Shown here one piece after another: positions 33,744-42,802 of a DNA stretch of 64,000 bases (positions are counted from its first letter, which is position 1; the number at the start of each line of letters is the position of its first letter). The translations under genes and the position numbers were made by a program. The DNA lies in the NCBI RefSeq assembly GCF_003461245.1, contig NZ_QTWS01000006.1, forward strand, positions 83,266-147,265. The letters are read 5' to 3'. Below the pieces are notes generated by a model, which searched no databases, had not been told where the DNA came from, and saw only the letters and a program-made list of their open reading frames with translations. This DNA comes from Blautia sp. AF19-10LB (GTDB lineage: Bacteria > Bacillota > Clostridia > Lachnospirales > Lachnospiraceae).

Positions 33744-34535
33744 TTATTTACTCTCTGCATCCAGGGCGCGGAGGCTGTGTACGAGTTCTTCGCAGATCTC
33801 CAGCTTGTCCTTGCCATCTGTCTCGATCACGATGTCAGAAGCAGCTTCGTATTTCTCGCGGCGTTTCTCCATCAGGTCTGCGATGAAATCAACGTTTTTG
33901 TTGCCCTCAAGGAGCGGTCTGTCGTGATTGTCCTTGACACGGTTCAGGATTGTCTCCGGTTTTGCGGTAAGGAGAACGACACGTCCGTTCTTCTTCATCT
34001 CAACAACGTTGCGCTCTCTCATCGGAACACCACCGCCGCAGGAGATGACAACGTTTTTCCTGGACTGCATCTCGATCAGCAGTTCTGTCTCCAGATTGCG
34101 GAAGTATTCTTCTCCATAGGTCTCGAAGATATCGGAGATGGACATTCCCTCTCTCTCCGCGATGATCTGATCCATCTCAACAACTTCCATGGCAAAAACT
34201 GTCCGGAGAAAATCAGAGATTGTAGATTTGCCGGCTCCCATGAAACCGATCAGCACGATATTGTAATCAAACAGTTTACGTGCCTGGATCTTCTTGCTGT
34301 TTCTGGTGATCTCCTCAAATACTGCGTCTACTTCGTTCTTATGACGCTTGCCTTCCATTCTTCTGGCAAGCCATTCCTTCTGTTTTGCCTCCTGCTCCGG
34401 CTGGAGGATCGGGATATCGTTGGCTTCCTTGTAAACCATGATATCCTCTACAATTCTGTTACGCATGAGCAGTGCATCCAGAAGGATCTCGTCACACTGT
34501 CCCAGGCTCTCTCTAAGTACATCTAACTGGCTCAT
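33744..34535 (-). CDS. Chorismate mutase-shikimate kinase fusion
   Basis: 263 residues. Residues 1-90 align with AroQ-type chorismate mutase: Arg8, Arg25, Lys36 and Glu49 match E. coli Arg11, Arg28, Lys39 and Glu52. The positions of Asp48 and Arg51 are Gln45 and Gln48 by eye, so mutase activity is uncertain. Residues 92-263 are shikimate kinase: P-loop GFMGAGKST, the DQII shikimate-binding Asp, CGGGVPMR, and the lid HDRPLL. The kinase makes shikimate-3-phosphate and the mutase prephenate, non-consecutive steps of aromatic synthesis. It stands alone here, 10 kb from the hydroaromatic island, with no other aro genes adjacent. Confidence 0.92.
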   Translation of the reverse strand: MSQLDVLRESLGQCDEILLDALLMRNRIVEDIMVYKEANDIPILQPEQEAKQKEWLARRMEGKRHKNEVDAVFEEITRNSKKIQARKLFDYNIVLIGFMGAGKSTISDFLRTVFAMEVVEMDQIIAEREGMSISDIFETYGEEYFRNLETELLIEMQSRKNVVISCGGGVPMRERNVVEMKKNGRVVLLTAKPETILNRVKDNHDRPLLEGNKNVDFIADLMEKRREKYEAASDIVIETDGKDKLEICEELVHSLRALDAESK

Positions 34536-34675
34536 ATCGTTTCCTCTTTTCCGTTCACCTCTGTTATCTATTCTATATTCTGCAAAATGGAATTCTTTTC
34601 CGTGAACAATTTCGTCCTTTTATTATAACAGCTATTTAACGCTTTAACAATATGAAGTGCGAATTTTATTCCAGT

Positions 34676-36991
34676 TTATTCTGCATTTTTGAGAGCTTCG
34701 CCCATAGGAACTTTGCGGATCCTTCTGTATTCCAGCAGCGCAACGATACCATAGGTCACAAATCCTGCTGCAAACATCTGCACATAGATCATCGGGTCGA
34801 TCCATAAGGCAATCCAGCCGGAAATACTCTGCAGCATCATTTCCCTGAACAGGACTTCCATCACGGTCGCCTCGATCGGCAGACTGATGAGAAGGCACAG
34901 GATGACTACGATCGATGTGGACATGATGTACAGCCTGCTGATCTCTCCGTTCGTGTAACCAAGGATCTTTGTCATGGAGATGGACTGTGCGTTTTTTTCG
35001 ATGATGATCTTGGACAGGAGATAGATCAGGATCATATAGATTGCGATCGCAAAGCCGTTGACCAGCCCCATCATGCTTCCCATTGATACATTCAGCTGTC
35101 TGGAAATCTTTGTCAATGCATCCAGATCTATCACGGAACCAATGTAGCTGCTGTCGATATCCGTAATCTCTGAGTTGCTGAAATAGCCACTGAAATAATC
35201 ATCTCCCAGATCAAACATCTGATTCAGTTCATCCTGCGGCATAAAGATACAGAGACCTCCATTGTAATCATAGATCCCGCCGATTCCGAATGTATACTCA
35301 TCATCTTCATATTTTTCTTTGAGGGTGATCGTGTCTCCCGGCTTCAGCAAAAACTTATCTGCATATGCCTGTGAGATATAAACTCCATCCGAAAAATCCG
35401 CATCGATATACTTACTGTCATCATGAATGCCATAAAGAGACACTTCTTCGCTCTTATATTTGCCCGGAAGCGTATTCAGTGAATAGGCACTGAATTCTTC
35501 CGCATCTTCATTATCCGTTTCCGTATCACGTGAAAAAAGAAGCATGTCCAGCATACTTTCCAGTTTATTGCTGCCTCCCATCACACTGACCGGCACAGAC
35601 AACATATACTGGTATTTTGCCAGCATATTGTTCTGGATCTCCATCTGATAATGATCCAGTGCGGACGGAAGCAGAAGCCCGAACATCAGAAGCAGGTTTG
35701 CAAAAACGATTCCCACAAAAAGCACCAGATAGTTGCTGATATTCTGGAAGATCACACGCAGACGAAATCTGTGGAAGATCTTGAGTTTCGAGCTTAAATA
35801 AAGGGCTCTTTTCTGTTTTCTGGTGGACAGATCCCTTCGAAGGAATTTGAGCGGGGAAAGCTTCAGCTTATGATGCAGGATTGCATAGTTGACCACAAAC
35901 ATGATCACCACAGGAACCACAGTTGTCAGAAGAAACGCTTCTGCATTCCAGATCGTCACATAAGTCGGAAGGCTGTAGCTTCCATAATACATACCGGCGC
36001 AGACATCTTTGAACGCCGTATATCCCAGAATATTTCCGATCAGTGCACCGATGAGTGTCACAATGACAGGAAGTGTCATATAATGCTGGGCCAGCTCGCC
36101 TCTGGTATAACCGGATGCCCGGAGTGTTCCGATGACACCGGCCTCTTTGGCGATCGTATTGCTGGTTGTGATGCCAAATACAAATGCCATGATCACAATG
36201 ATGATATACAGAAGCATGACCATCATTGCCTTATCGCTTCCCATATCGTCACCGGTAAAAATGATCGCCTGATTCTGATACTGTGGAACAAAATTTTCCA
36301 GTGTGACTACTTTTCCCATTGCCTTCATCAGATCTTCGGAAACATCTTTTTCCTCAATCTCGCTCTGTGGCTTTTCATTGTAAGTCCAGGCATAGTTATA
36401 CTGGAGTTTGTCCTGATCGAGAGTGTCAAACTCTTCCTCCGTTACCAGACCAACGCCAAATTTTACCGCATCAAACATTGTGTCGCTGTTGTTCTGAAAC
36501 AGGCAGCTGTAATCGGAAAGTGCAACGAGCCCTGTGACCGTCCAGGATTTTGTTCCATCCTCCAGCGTATCTCCGATCTTCAGGTCATTGTTATCCGCAT
36601 ACATACGGTCGATTGCGATCTCGCCTGTTTTTTCTGCCAGCTTGCCGTCCATCAGGCAGACTTTGTTGACATCTGTACGGTTCTTGAAGAAACGCATCGT
36701 ACTGCCATTGGTGAGAGTATCTTCTATATAATAGTTCTCATAGACTTTGACGCCTTTTTCTTCGATCGCTTCGCGCTGTCCACGGTACAGCCGCTCTCCG
36801 GTGCGGAAGTTTCCATCTTCGATGTTGTATTTTTCAAATCCCTCATTGTATGCCTGGATCATACTGCCATCTGCAACCAGGAAACCGGATACCATTCCGA
36901 TCGTCGTAACCATCAGGATAAACACGACCAGATATTTGCCGAATTCCCCTTTGAGTTCACGGGGGATCCTTTTTCTCAGAGGATTTTTCAT
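34676..36991 (-). CDS. ABC exporter permease with two FtsX domains
   Basis: 771 residues. An N-terminal helix (about 18-40) is followed by a large extracellular domain (about 45-250). Three helices form the first FtsX domain (about 255-370), then a second single helix (about 418-445), a second extracellular domain (about 450-640), and a C-terminal FtsX domain (about 650-760). This is the BceB/YtrF/MacB-like 'mechanotransmission' layout used to expel lipids, peptides or antibiotics. It is transcribed after its ATPase gene, 12 bases apart. No two-component or TetR gene is adjacent. The substrate is unknown. Confidence 0.9.
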   Translation of the reverse strand: MKNPLRKRIPRELKGEFGKYLVVFILMVTTIGMVSGFLVADGSMIQAYNEGFEKYNIEDGNFRTGERLYRGQREAIEEKGVKVYENYYIEDTLTNGSTMRFFKNRTDVNKVCLMDGKLAEKTGEIAIDRMYADNNDLKIGDTLEDGTKSWTVTGLVALSDYSCLFQNNSDTMFDAVKFGVGLVTEEEFDTLDQDKLQYNYAWTYNEKPQSEIEEKDVSEDLMKAMGKVVTLENFVPQYQNQAIIFTGDDMGSDKAMMVMLLYIIIVIMAFVFGITTSNTIAKEAGVIGTLRASGYTRGELAQHYMTLPVIVTLIGALIGNILGYTAFKDVCAGMYYGSYSLPTYVTIWNAEAFLLTTVVPVVIMFVVNYAILHHKLKLSPLKFLRRDLSTRKQKRALYLSSKLKIFHRFRLRVIFQNISNYLVLFVGIVFANLLLMFGLLLPSALDHYQMEIQNNMLAKYQYMLSVPVSVMGGSNKLESMLDMLLFSRDTETDNEDAEEFSAYSLNTLPGKYKSEEVSLYGIHDDSKYIDADFSDGVYISQAYADKFLLKPGDTITLKEKYEDDEYTFGIGGIYDYNGGLCIFMPQDELNQMFDLGDDYFSGYFSNSEITDIDSSYIGSVIDLDALTKISRQLNVSMGSMMGLVNGFAIAIYMILIYLLSKIIIEKNAQSISMTKILGYTNGEISRLYIMSTSIVVILCLLISLPIEATVMEVLFREMMLQSISGWIALWIDPMIYVQMFAAGFVTYGIVALLEYRRIRKVPMGEALKNAE

Positions 36992-37003
36992 GATACCGCC
37001 TCC

Positions 37004-37702
37004 TTACCAGTCAAGATCCATTGCCGGGATCTTATGTTCATTCTGATAATTCTTACGTATCATGCCATCACGCAGTTTAACTACACGGTCTGCCATATCC
37101 TTGATCGCATCGTTGTGCGTTACCATGATGACGGTATTGCCGTATTTCTGATTAACAGTCTCGATCAGTTTCAGGATCTCCTTGGAAGTATTGTAATCCA
37201 GTGCTCCTGTAGGCTCATCACAGAGCAGGATATCCGGATTCTTTACGATGGCACGTCCAATCGCAGTTCTCTGCTGCTGTCCGCCGGAAAGCTGGTTCGG
37301 AAGTTTCCTCTGGTGCTCATAGAGTCCAAGTGTATGCAGAAGCTCGTCCACATCCAGTGCCCGGTCACTCAAATATGCCCCAACTTCGATATTTTCACGG
37401 ACAGTCAGATTCGGTATCAGATTATACATCTGAAAGATGTATCCCAGATGCTTCCGCCTGTACTGGGAAAGTTTCTTTTCTTTCATATCTGCCAGTTTCT
37501 CACCTTCAATGGAAATGCTTCCTGCATCTACGCTCTCGATCCCGCCAATGATATTCAGAAGCGTGGATTTGCCGGAACCGGATGGACCCAGAAGCACACA
37601 AAATTCTCCTTTTTCAATATCCAGATCCAGACCCTTGAGGACATCTACCCTGCTGTCCCCGGAGCCAAATGATTTCCTGATATCCCTTATTTCCAAAAAC
37701 AT
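37004..37702 (-). CDS. ABC exporter ATPase (LolD/MacB type)
   Basis: 232 residues with Walker [11 protein letters not shown]-loop [14 protein letters not shown], signature [14 protein letters not shown], Walker [16 protein letters not shown] and H-loop MVTHNDA. This is the LolD/MacB branch that drives FtsX-type permeases. First gene of the exporter operon, preceded by a promoter whose leader carries a palindrome. Confidence 0.94.
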   Translation of the reverse strand: MFLEIRDIRKSFGSGDSRVDVLKGLDLDIEKGEFCVLLGPSGSGKSTLLNIIGGIESVDAGSISIEGEKLADMKEKKLSQYRRKHLGYIFQMYNLIPNLTVRENIEVGAYLSDRALDVDELLHTLGLYEHQRKLPNQLSGGQQQRTAIGRAIVKNPDILLCDEPTGALDYNTSKEILKLIETVNQKYGNTVIMVTHNDAIKDMADRVVKLRDGMIRKNYQNEHKIPAMDLDW

Positions 37703-37723
37703 AATAGTCTCCTTTTCATACTC

Positions 37724-37781
37724 TGTTATAGTGGTATAACACTGTTACTATTATGTTAGTTTAAACTATCCAGGTTGTCAA
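37724..37781 (-). promoter_or_regulatory. Promoter and palindromic operator of the ABC exporter
   Basis: On the minus strand TTGACA (37781-37776), a 17-base spacer and TAACAT (37758-37753). The palindrome TGTTATA-GTGG-TATAACA (37724-37741) lies just downstream, covering the probable transcription start, as for a repressor-controlled drug exporter. Confidence 0.6.
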
Positions 37782-37878
37782 CTTGTGGAGTTTATTATGA
37801 AAAACTTTCTCAATAGTGCTGAATTCAGGCAACTTTTGCACCACCAGTTCTTCTTTTGAGATATGTAATACAAAAAAT

Positions 37879-37918
37879 AATCCCCTCAGACAACCGATTA
37901 CGGTCATCCAAGGGGATT
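37879..37918 (-). terminator. Terminator after the 202-residue secreted-protein gene
   Basis: Outer stem AATCCCCT / AGGGGATT and inner stem ACCG / CGGT, with a T-run on the minus strand (37877-37872). Confidence 0.8.
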
Positions 37919-37953
37919 GAATTCACTTCATTAATATGAAACCTCTGAACTAA

Positions 37954-38562
37954 TTATTTAGCTGCCGGAGCATCAGAGATGATGGAGAACAGAGAAATGT
38001 CTTCCAGAGTGATTGTAACTGTGTGGTTCTCTAAATCGATATCTTCTGCCGGAATCTCAACGATTTCCCAGAGTCCTGTTTTTGCATTGTAAGCCAGAAC
38101 TTTGAGTCCTGTTAAGTCTTTTGTAAGGTTCTGAACAGTAAGAGTTACTTTGTATTTACCATCCTCTGTTTTTTCGATAGTTACATCAGAGTTCTCATCT
38201 TCTGTCAGGGAGTAGAATGCTGTTACGAATTCTGTTCCTTCAAGTTTTTCAGCGATCTCTAAGAGATTTGCTTTCTGATCTTCTGTCAGATTAGCGTTTG
38301 CAGTTGTTTCTTCTTTTGCTGCTGCGATGAAATCTTTCATTACATCTGTGCCTTTGTTTACATCAACAACTGCGCCCGGAAGAACTGTGTAAGTTTTGGA
38401 AATTTCCTGGTAAATAGGTGTAGTTGTATCTACAACTGCAACTTTGTAACCGTCTGCTTTACCAGTCTTGTCGATACTTCCTGCTGCCATTGCAGTAACT
38501 GCAGAAGTAACTACTACTGCTGCTGCAACAACACATGCCATGATACGTTTTTTGAGCTTCAT
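37954..38562 (-). CDS. Secreted protein of unknown function
   Basis: 202 residues. The Sec signal peptide ends at TAMAA (about 22-27), with no lipobox and no sortase motif. The mature part is acidic. It holds a helical stretch (EETTANANLTEDQKANLLEIAEKLEGTEFVTAFYSLTEDE, about 84-123), then a beta-rich C-terminus (KYKVTLTVQNLTKDLTGLKVLAYNAKTGLWEIVEI...TVTITLEDISLFSII) that looks like an immunoglobulin-like or DUF-type beta sandwich. It sits after the capsule-type regulatory genes but is separated from the LCP gene by about 60 bases. I cannot assign a family. Confidence 0.75.
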   Translation of the reverse strand: MKLKKRIMACVVAAAVVVTSAVTAMAAGSIDKTGKADGYKVAVVDTTTPIYQEISKTYTVLPGAVVDVNKGTDVMKDFIAAAKEETTANANLTEDQKANLLEIAEKLEGTEFVTAFYSLTEDENSDVTIEKTEDGKYKVTLTVQNLTKDLTGLKVLAYNAKTGLWEIVEIPAEDIDLENHTVTITLEDISLFSIISDAPAAK

Positions 38563-38621
38563 CTTTCATCTCTCCTTTGGGATTTTTATTTAGATAATAG
38601 TACTTACGTGCTAACTATCTC

Positions 38622-39644
38622 TTACAACTTATTATAAAACATAGAAAGAACCAGTTTGTAAAGTGCATCATCATCTACATGATACTCGTCATAATATTCC
38701 CCTTCTACGCCCTCACCAGGAACAGTCTGTGTTTCCAGTGTACTGTTTCCTGCTGCATTCAGGAGTTTGACAAACACATCATTTCCCATATTTGTTACGG
38801 TATAAGGCTGGATATCATTCAGCATATTACCCACAAAAGAGGAATCTGTCTGTGTCTTCTCCTGAAGTTTCGGGATCAGAGCCTTCAGATAGGTCTTCTG
38901 CCGCTGCTGGCGAACCAGTGCACTCTGACTCTTGCCCGAATCTCGATAACGCAAAAATTCTTCTACATTATCGCCATTGATAACTACGGTTGCTCCTTCT
39001 TTGAAATAAGGATCGTATTCTTCCAGACTGTCATCCGGTACAACGATCTCCACATCACCTACAAGCTTCCCAATCTCGGAGATACCGCTGATGTTCATAG
39101 AATAATATCCCTGAATCGGAAGACCATGAAGAAGATTCGAAACTGCTGTTTTCATCAGTTCACAGCTTTCTTCCTTACCATCTCCATAGGCATACTGCAA
39201 GTTAATATGGTTGTCCGTCATTCCCAGACTTATTCCTGACGGGTTAAAAACCTCAATCTCTGTAATTGTGTCACGTGGAATGGAAAGTACCTGCACCTGC
39301 TCAGTCGCCCGATCCAGAGATACTAAATAAATAGAATCCGCCTGTCCGGCATCCAACTGACTCTCCATCTCACTGACTTCTTCTGTTGAATCAATTCCCA
39401 TAAATAGGTAATTGCTCAGATGATCATTGTAACGGTACGTCGCTCCTTCATACTCAACAGTACTCTGGTCTGATGAACTGACCGTTTCCCCCTGACTGGC
39501 ACCTGTACTGGTCTTCACAACTCCCTGTGTCTGCTTCCACAGAAAATATCCAACACACAATGCTGCCACCAGAATAATCACAATGACAACAATCACAATC
39601 CTTGCTCTACTCTGTCTCTGAGATCTTCTTCTCTTAGTCTTCAT
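38622..39644 (-). CDS. LytR-CpsA-Psr (LCP) family cell-envelope ligase
   Basis: 340 residues: a basic N-terminus, one transmembrane helix (about 16-36), a linker, and the LCP domain (about 70-270). Typical motifs are FMGIDS, DSIYLVSLDRATEQVQVLSIPRDT, the NHINLQYAYG helix, and FLRYRDSG with the arginines that bind the polyprenyl pyrophosphate head. LCP enzymes attach wall teichoic acid or capsule to peptidoglycan. Its gene overlaps the Ser/Lys-rich membrane protein gene by 4 bases and is last in a capsule-type regulatory set. Confidence 0.93.
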   Translation of the reverse strand: MKTKRRRSQRQSRARIVIVVIVIILVAALCVGYFLWKQTQGVVKTSTGASQGETVSSSDQSTVEYEGATYRYNDHLSNYLFMGIDSTEEVSEMESQLDAGQADSIYLVSLDRATEQVQVLSIPRDTITEIEVFNPSGISLGMTDNHINLQYAYGDGKEESCELMKTAVSNLLHGLPIQGYYSMNISGISEIGKLVGDVEIVVPDDSLEEYDPYFKEGATVVINGDNVEEFLRYRDSGKSQSALVRQQRQKTYLKALIPKLQEKTQTDSSFVGNMLNDIQPYTVTNMGNDVFVKLLNAAGNSTLETQTVPGEGVEGEYYDEYHVDDDALYKLVLSMFYNKL

Positions 39645-40063
39645 TTCTTTTCACTGTCCCCGGACGCTGTATTACTCTTATCAGCATTCTGTGTCTCACT
39701 GTCCTTGGACTCTGAAGATTTGTCTGTATCAGAAGTCTTGTCTTCCTCTGAAGTCTTATCAGTATCCGAAGATTTCGCTTTATTTGTCGCTGCTTCCTGC
39801 TTCTGTTTGGAAGTATCAGCAGTTCCTGTGCTGTCTTCTTCACCTGCTTCTTCTTTGAGTTCAGACGCATGTTCCTTTACAGTTTCATAATTGTCAATTC
39901 CTGTCTCCTGCTTCTCTGACAGTTTCTGCAGACGTTCTGATTCCTGCTTCATTTCCTTGCGGTTTGTCAGTAACAGTCCTCCAAGAACCACAATCAACGC
40001 AATACAAATGATCACCAGAATAATATTTGTAAATTTACTATTTCTTCTACTGTTCCAGCTCAC
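39641..40063 (-). CDS. Single-pass membrane protein with Ser/Asp/Lys-rich tail
   Basis: 140 residues with a transmembrane helix at about 12-32. A short coiled-coil-like part (RKEMKQESERLQKLSEKQE) precedes a low-complexity tail of about 75 residues built from TSD, DK and SE units (SSDTDKTSEEDKTSDTDKSS). The tail is probably disordered and outside the cell. It lies in the same operon as the LCP enzyme and BY-kinase and may be a spacer or wall-associated partner. No family recognised. Confidence 0.8.
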   Translation of the reverse strand: MSWNSRRNSKFTNIILVIICIALIVVLGGLLLTNRKEMKQESERLQKLSEKQETGIDNYETVKEHASELKEEAGEEDSTGTADTSKQKQEAATNKAKSSDTDKTSEEDKTSDTDKSSESKDSETQNADKSNTASGDSEKK

Positions 40064-40080
40064 TTCTAACCTGCTTTCTT

Positions 40081-40800
40081 TTATTGTGTTTTTTCTGTCT
40101 GTTCTGATGTTGCCAGTTTCTGATAATAGCCACCATAATGTTTATAATAGGAAGAATAATACTTATCCTTCTTGGTGTCAACTTTATTCATTACTGCCCC
40201 AAGAATACGGCATCCACTCTTCTCAAGCTGTTTGATGCACTTCTGTGCAAGCTTATAGCTTACGACACCAGGTTCAATGACAAAAATCCCACCATCACAG
40301 TATCTCGCAATTACCGCTGCATCGATTACACTTCCGATCGGAGGTGTATCTACAATGATATAATCATAATAATTCCGAATTTCCTTCATGAATGTCCGGA
40401 ACAGATCCTCACTGAGAAGGCCTGACGGGTTCGGTGCAATCGGTCCTCCGAAAATAATATGTAAATTCGGGTAACTGGTTGAATAAATAAGATCCTTGAC
40501 CTCTGCCTGTCCACTGAGGAACTGAGACAGCCCAACTACTTCCTCTTCAACTCCCAGACGGATCGCAAAATCAGACTTACGGATATCTCCGTCTATAATA
40601 AGCGCTTTCTTGCCAATACTGCTTAACTCCTGAGCTATACTAAGGACAATATCGCTCTTCCCCTCATTCGGAAAGCAGCTACTGACCATGATCGTCTTGA
40701 TACTCTTTCCTGAAAGCTGGATGTTGGTACGAAGAGTCTTGATTGCTTCTGTATAGAAATAATCCTGCTTTCTGATATCTTTTATTGCAATTTTCCTCAT
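40081..40800 (-). CDS. BY-kinase, capsule-type tyrosine kinase (CpsD/CapB-like)
   Basis: 239 residues. Walker A is a variant, FPNEGKSD (about 44-51), with Asp in place of the usual Thr/Ser; Walker A' IIDGDIRKSD and Walker B IIVDTPP follow. The C-terminal tyrosine cluster YYSSYYKHYGGYYQK is the autophosphorylation site of this kinase type. It needs a Wzz-like membrane adaptor (next upstream gene) for activity. The cognate phosphatase (CpsB) is not visible. Controls polymer length and export. Confidence 0.92.
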   Translation of the reverse strand: MRKIAIKDIRKQDYFYTEAIKTLRTNIQLSGKSIKTIMVSSCFPNEGKSDIVLSIAQELSSIGKKALIIDGDIRKSDFAIRLGVEEEVVGLSQFLSGQAEVKDLIYSTSYPNLHIIFGGPIAPNPSGLLSEDLFRTFMKEIRNYYDYIIVDTPPIGSVIDAAVIARYCDGGIFVIEPGVVSYKLAQKCIKQLEKSGCRILGAVMNKVDTKKDKYYSSYYKHYGGYYQKLATSEQTEKTQ

Positions 40801-40822
40801 TTATAAGATTCCTCCATCCAAA

Positions 40823-41587
40823 TCAGTGTCTTTTTTTCCTGCGTTTCTTGCCTTTGTAGTGGACGTAGTCCTTTCTGTCCGGAACTACTGCAAGAACAGA
40901 AATGCCGAGATATTTCGCAATATCATCTTCTGATTTCAGAGTATCATCCATAATTGTGATCACAACTACGATTGCTGCTGCTGCTACCACGCCAAGGATA
41001 AATCCCATTACGACATTCTTCTTCATGCTTGGTGAAGACTGAACTGCCGGGATCTTACCAATCTCAATGATCTTAGGCGGAATAACCTCCATCTTATCTC
41101 CAATGTAATTGGATGCTACATTAGCGATCTCATCTACGATCTTCTTTGCCTGCTCCGGATCTGTATTCTGTACAGAAATCTCCAGAATACGGCTGTCGGA
41201 TGGATTCTCTATGGAAATATTTTTTCTCAGAGCATCAGAATCCATATCCAGATCCAGGTTCTTGATTACCTGTTCAAGAACAGGTGTACACTTGATCAGT
41301 ACGGTGTAATCACTTGTCAGACTGGTTCCCAGCTGAATATCAGCAAGAGAAGTAAGTGTTGTCTCCTTGGACAGAACCAGAATGCTTGATGTAGAGGTAT
41401 ATACCGGAGTCATTACAAATTTCGTGAATAATCCGCAGAGACAGCCAACCAGCAGACCTGCTGTCAGAAGAATCAGGAATTTGGATTTTAACACATTAAA
41501 AATCTCAAGCAGATCAATCTCTACCTCATCATCCTGTTTGTTTCCGTCAATCGGATCATCAAGATACGAATTCAAATTCTCTAACAT
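40823..41587 (-). CDS. Wzz/CapA-type polysaccharide co-polymerase (BY-kinase adaptor)
   Basis: 254 residues from the ATG at 41587 (GAGGAAGG upstream); a longer frame to 41668 has no site. Two transmembrane helices near the ends (about 37-60 and 203-227) flank an extracellular Wzz domain. A proline-rich stretch before the second helix (IGKIPAVQSSPS) is typical of chain-length determinants. A short cytosolic tail ends in KGKKRRKKRH. First gene of the set LCP-membrane protein-kinase. No glycosyltransferases or flippase are in the window. Confidence 0.92.
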   Translation of the reverse strand: MLENLNSYLDDPIDGNKQDDEVEIDLLEIFNVLKSKFLILLTAGLLVGCLCGLFTKFVMTPVYTSTSSILVLSKETTLTSLADIQLGTSLTSDYTVLIKCTPVLEQVIKNLDLDMDSDALRKNISIENPSDSRILEISVQNTDPEQAKKIVDEIANVASNYIGDKMEVIPPKIIEIGKIPAVQSSPSMKKNVVMGFILGVVAAAAIVVVITIMDDTLKSEDDIAKYLGISVLAVVPDRKDYVHYKGKKRRKKRH

Positions 41588-41761
41588 CGTATAATTTCCT
41601 TCCTCTGTTTTATTACGCTGCAGCTTATATCCTATACTATCTTCAGCGTAACATCGTAATATATGCATTTATCATACTACCATACGCCCTGAGAAGTGTC
41701 AATCAACAAAACTTCCAGATATCTTGCAGAATGTGTCTTTTTCCCTGTACATTCTCCCTGT

Positions 41762-42082
41762 TCACATCACAAATCCCATGATTCTTTCTGCAATAAACAC
41801 CGCCGCACATGCGAATAATGCCACCGTCAGAAGGCTCTTTTCCTTATACGCGACAATCAGTGCCACGACAAGTCCTACCACACCGGAAAGGATTCCTCCT
41901 GCAGTCGCTGTCAGGATCGCCGGGAAAGTCATCGCAGCAAGACAGGCATATGGCACATAATATAAGAAAGATTTTACAAACGGGCTTGTGATCTCCTTCT
42001 TAAAAAGGACCAATGGAAGCATACGGATCAGGTAGGTAACACCTGCCATGACCAGGATATAAACATATATATTTGGCTTCAT
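41762..42082 (-). CDS. azlD: Branched-chain amino-acid exporter small subunit AzlD
   Basis: 106 residues, four hydrophobic helices, with the AzlD pattern TYLIRMLPLVLFKK and FVKSFLYYVPYACLAAMTFPAIL. It follows azlC by 4 bases. With AzlC it exports branched-chain amino acids or related compounds. Confidence 0.92.
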   Translation of the reverse strand: MKPNIYVYILVMAGVTYLIRMLPLVLFKKEITSPFVKSFLYYVPYACLAAMTFPAILTATAGGILSGVVGLVVALIVAYKEKSLLTVALFACAAVFIAERIMGFVM

Positions 42083-42086
42083 CTCT

Positions 42087-42794
42087 CTACGCCTCCTTCT
42101 CTTCCGGGACCGGGCAGAAATATGCTGCGATTCCGGCTACCAGTACGGTTGTAATGATGATCACAAATCCGGCAGAAACTTTATTCAGGACCGGAACAAC
42201 TGCAAAGATGGTGCTGACTGCCATTGCTCCGATCACAACACCTAATATCGCTCTGTTTTTCTTTGCCGGCGGTATGATGACTGCGAGGAACATTCCATAG
42301 ATTGCCACGCTCAGTGCACTGACCAGGAAATCCGGCAGAAGATTTCCTGAGACTGCCCCGACCAGAGTACCCAGTGTCCATCCTGGAATCGCAACTGCCA
42401 TCACACCATAGTTGTACCATGGGCTGACACGCCCCTCCTGGCTGGCACTGACACCAAAGATCTCATCCGTCACACCAAAAGCAACAGCCAGTCTGTGCCC
42501 TGTAGAAACACCTCGTTCCAGTTTCTGGGAAAGTGAGAATGACATCAGACAATATCTCAAGTTGATAACAAGCTGTGTCAGTGCCATCTCCCACAGAGAT
42601 CCCGAAGCAAAAATAATCCCGATCCCTGCAAACTGTCCCGCTGAAGTAAGGTTTGTCAGTGAGATCAGTACGGCGGCGGCGATTGAGATCCCGCCTGCAA
42701 CCGCCATCATACCAAAAGTAAAGGATACCGCAAAGTATCCCAGACCAATGGGGACTCCGTCATGGAGTCCCTTCTTAAAAGCTGTGCTGTTCAT
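42087..42794 (-). CDS. azlC: Branched-chain amino-acid exporter large subunit AzlC
   Basis: 235 residues, about seven helices. AzlC hallmarks are GVPIGLGYFAVSFTFGMMAVAGG near the start and LRYCLMSFSLSQKLERGVSTGHRLAVAFGVTDEIFGVSASQEG in the middle. In an operon with azlD and probably with the ACT protein gene 8 bases upstream, which may sense the same amino acids. Confidence 0.93.
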   Translation of the reverse strand: MNSTAFKKGLHDGVPIGLGYFAVSFTFGMMAVAGGISIAAAVLISLTNLTSAGQFAGIGIIFASGSLWEMALTQLVINLRYCLMSFSLSQKLERGVSTGHRLAVAFGVTDEIFGVSASQEGRVSPWYNYGVMAVAIPGWTLGTLVGAVSGNLLPDFLVSALSVAIYGMFLAVIIPPAKKNRAILGVVIGAMAVSTIFAVVPVLNKVSAGFVIIITTVLVAGIAAYFCPVPEEKEA

Positions 42795-42802
42795 GATGAT
42801 TT

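Noticed and set aside
35870-37672. 600-codon open frame on the plus strand
   Set aside because: Antisense to the FtsX permease and its ATPase. The translation is Cys/His/Ile-rich low-information sequence, an artefact of codon bias on the opposite strand.
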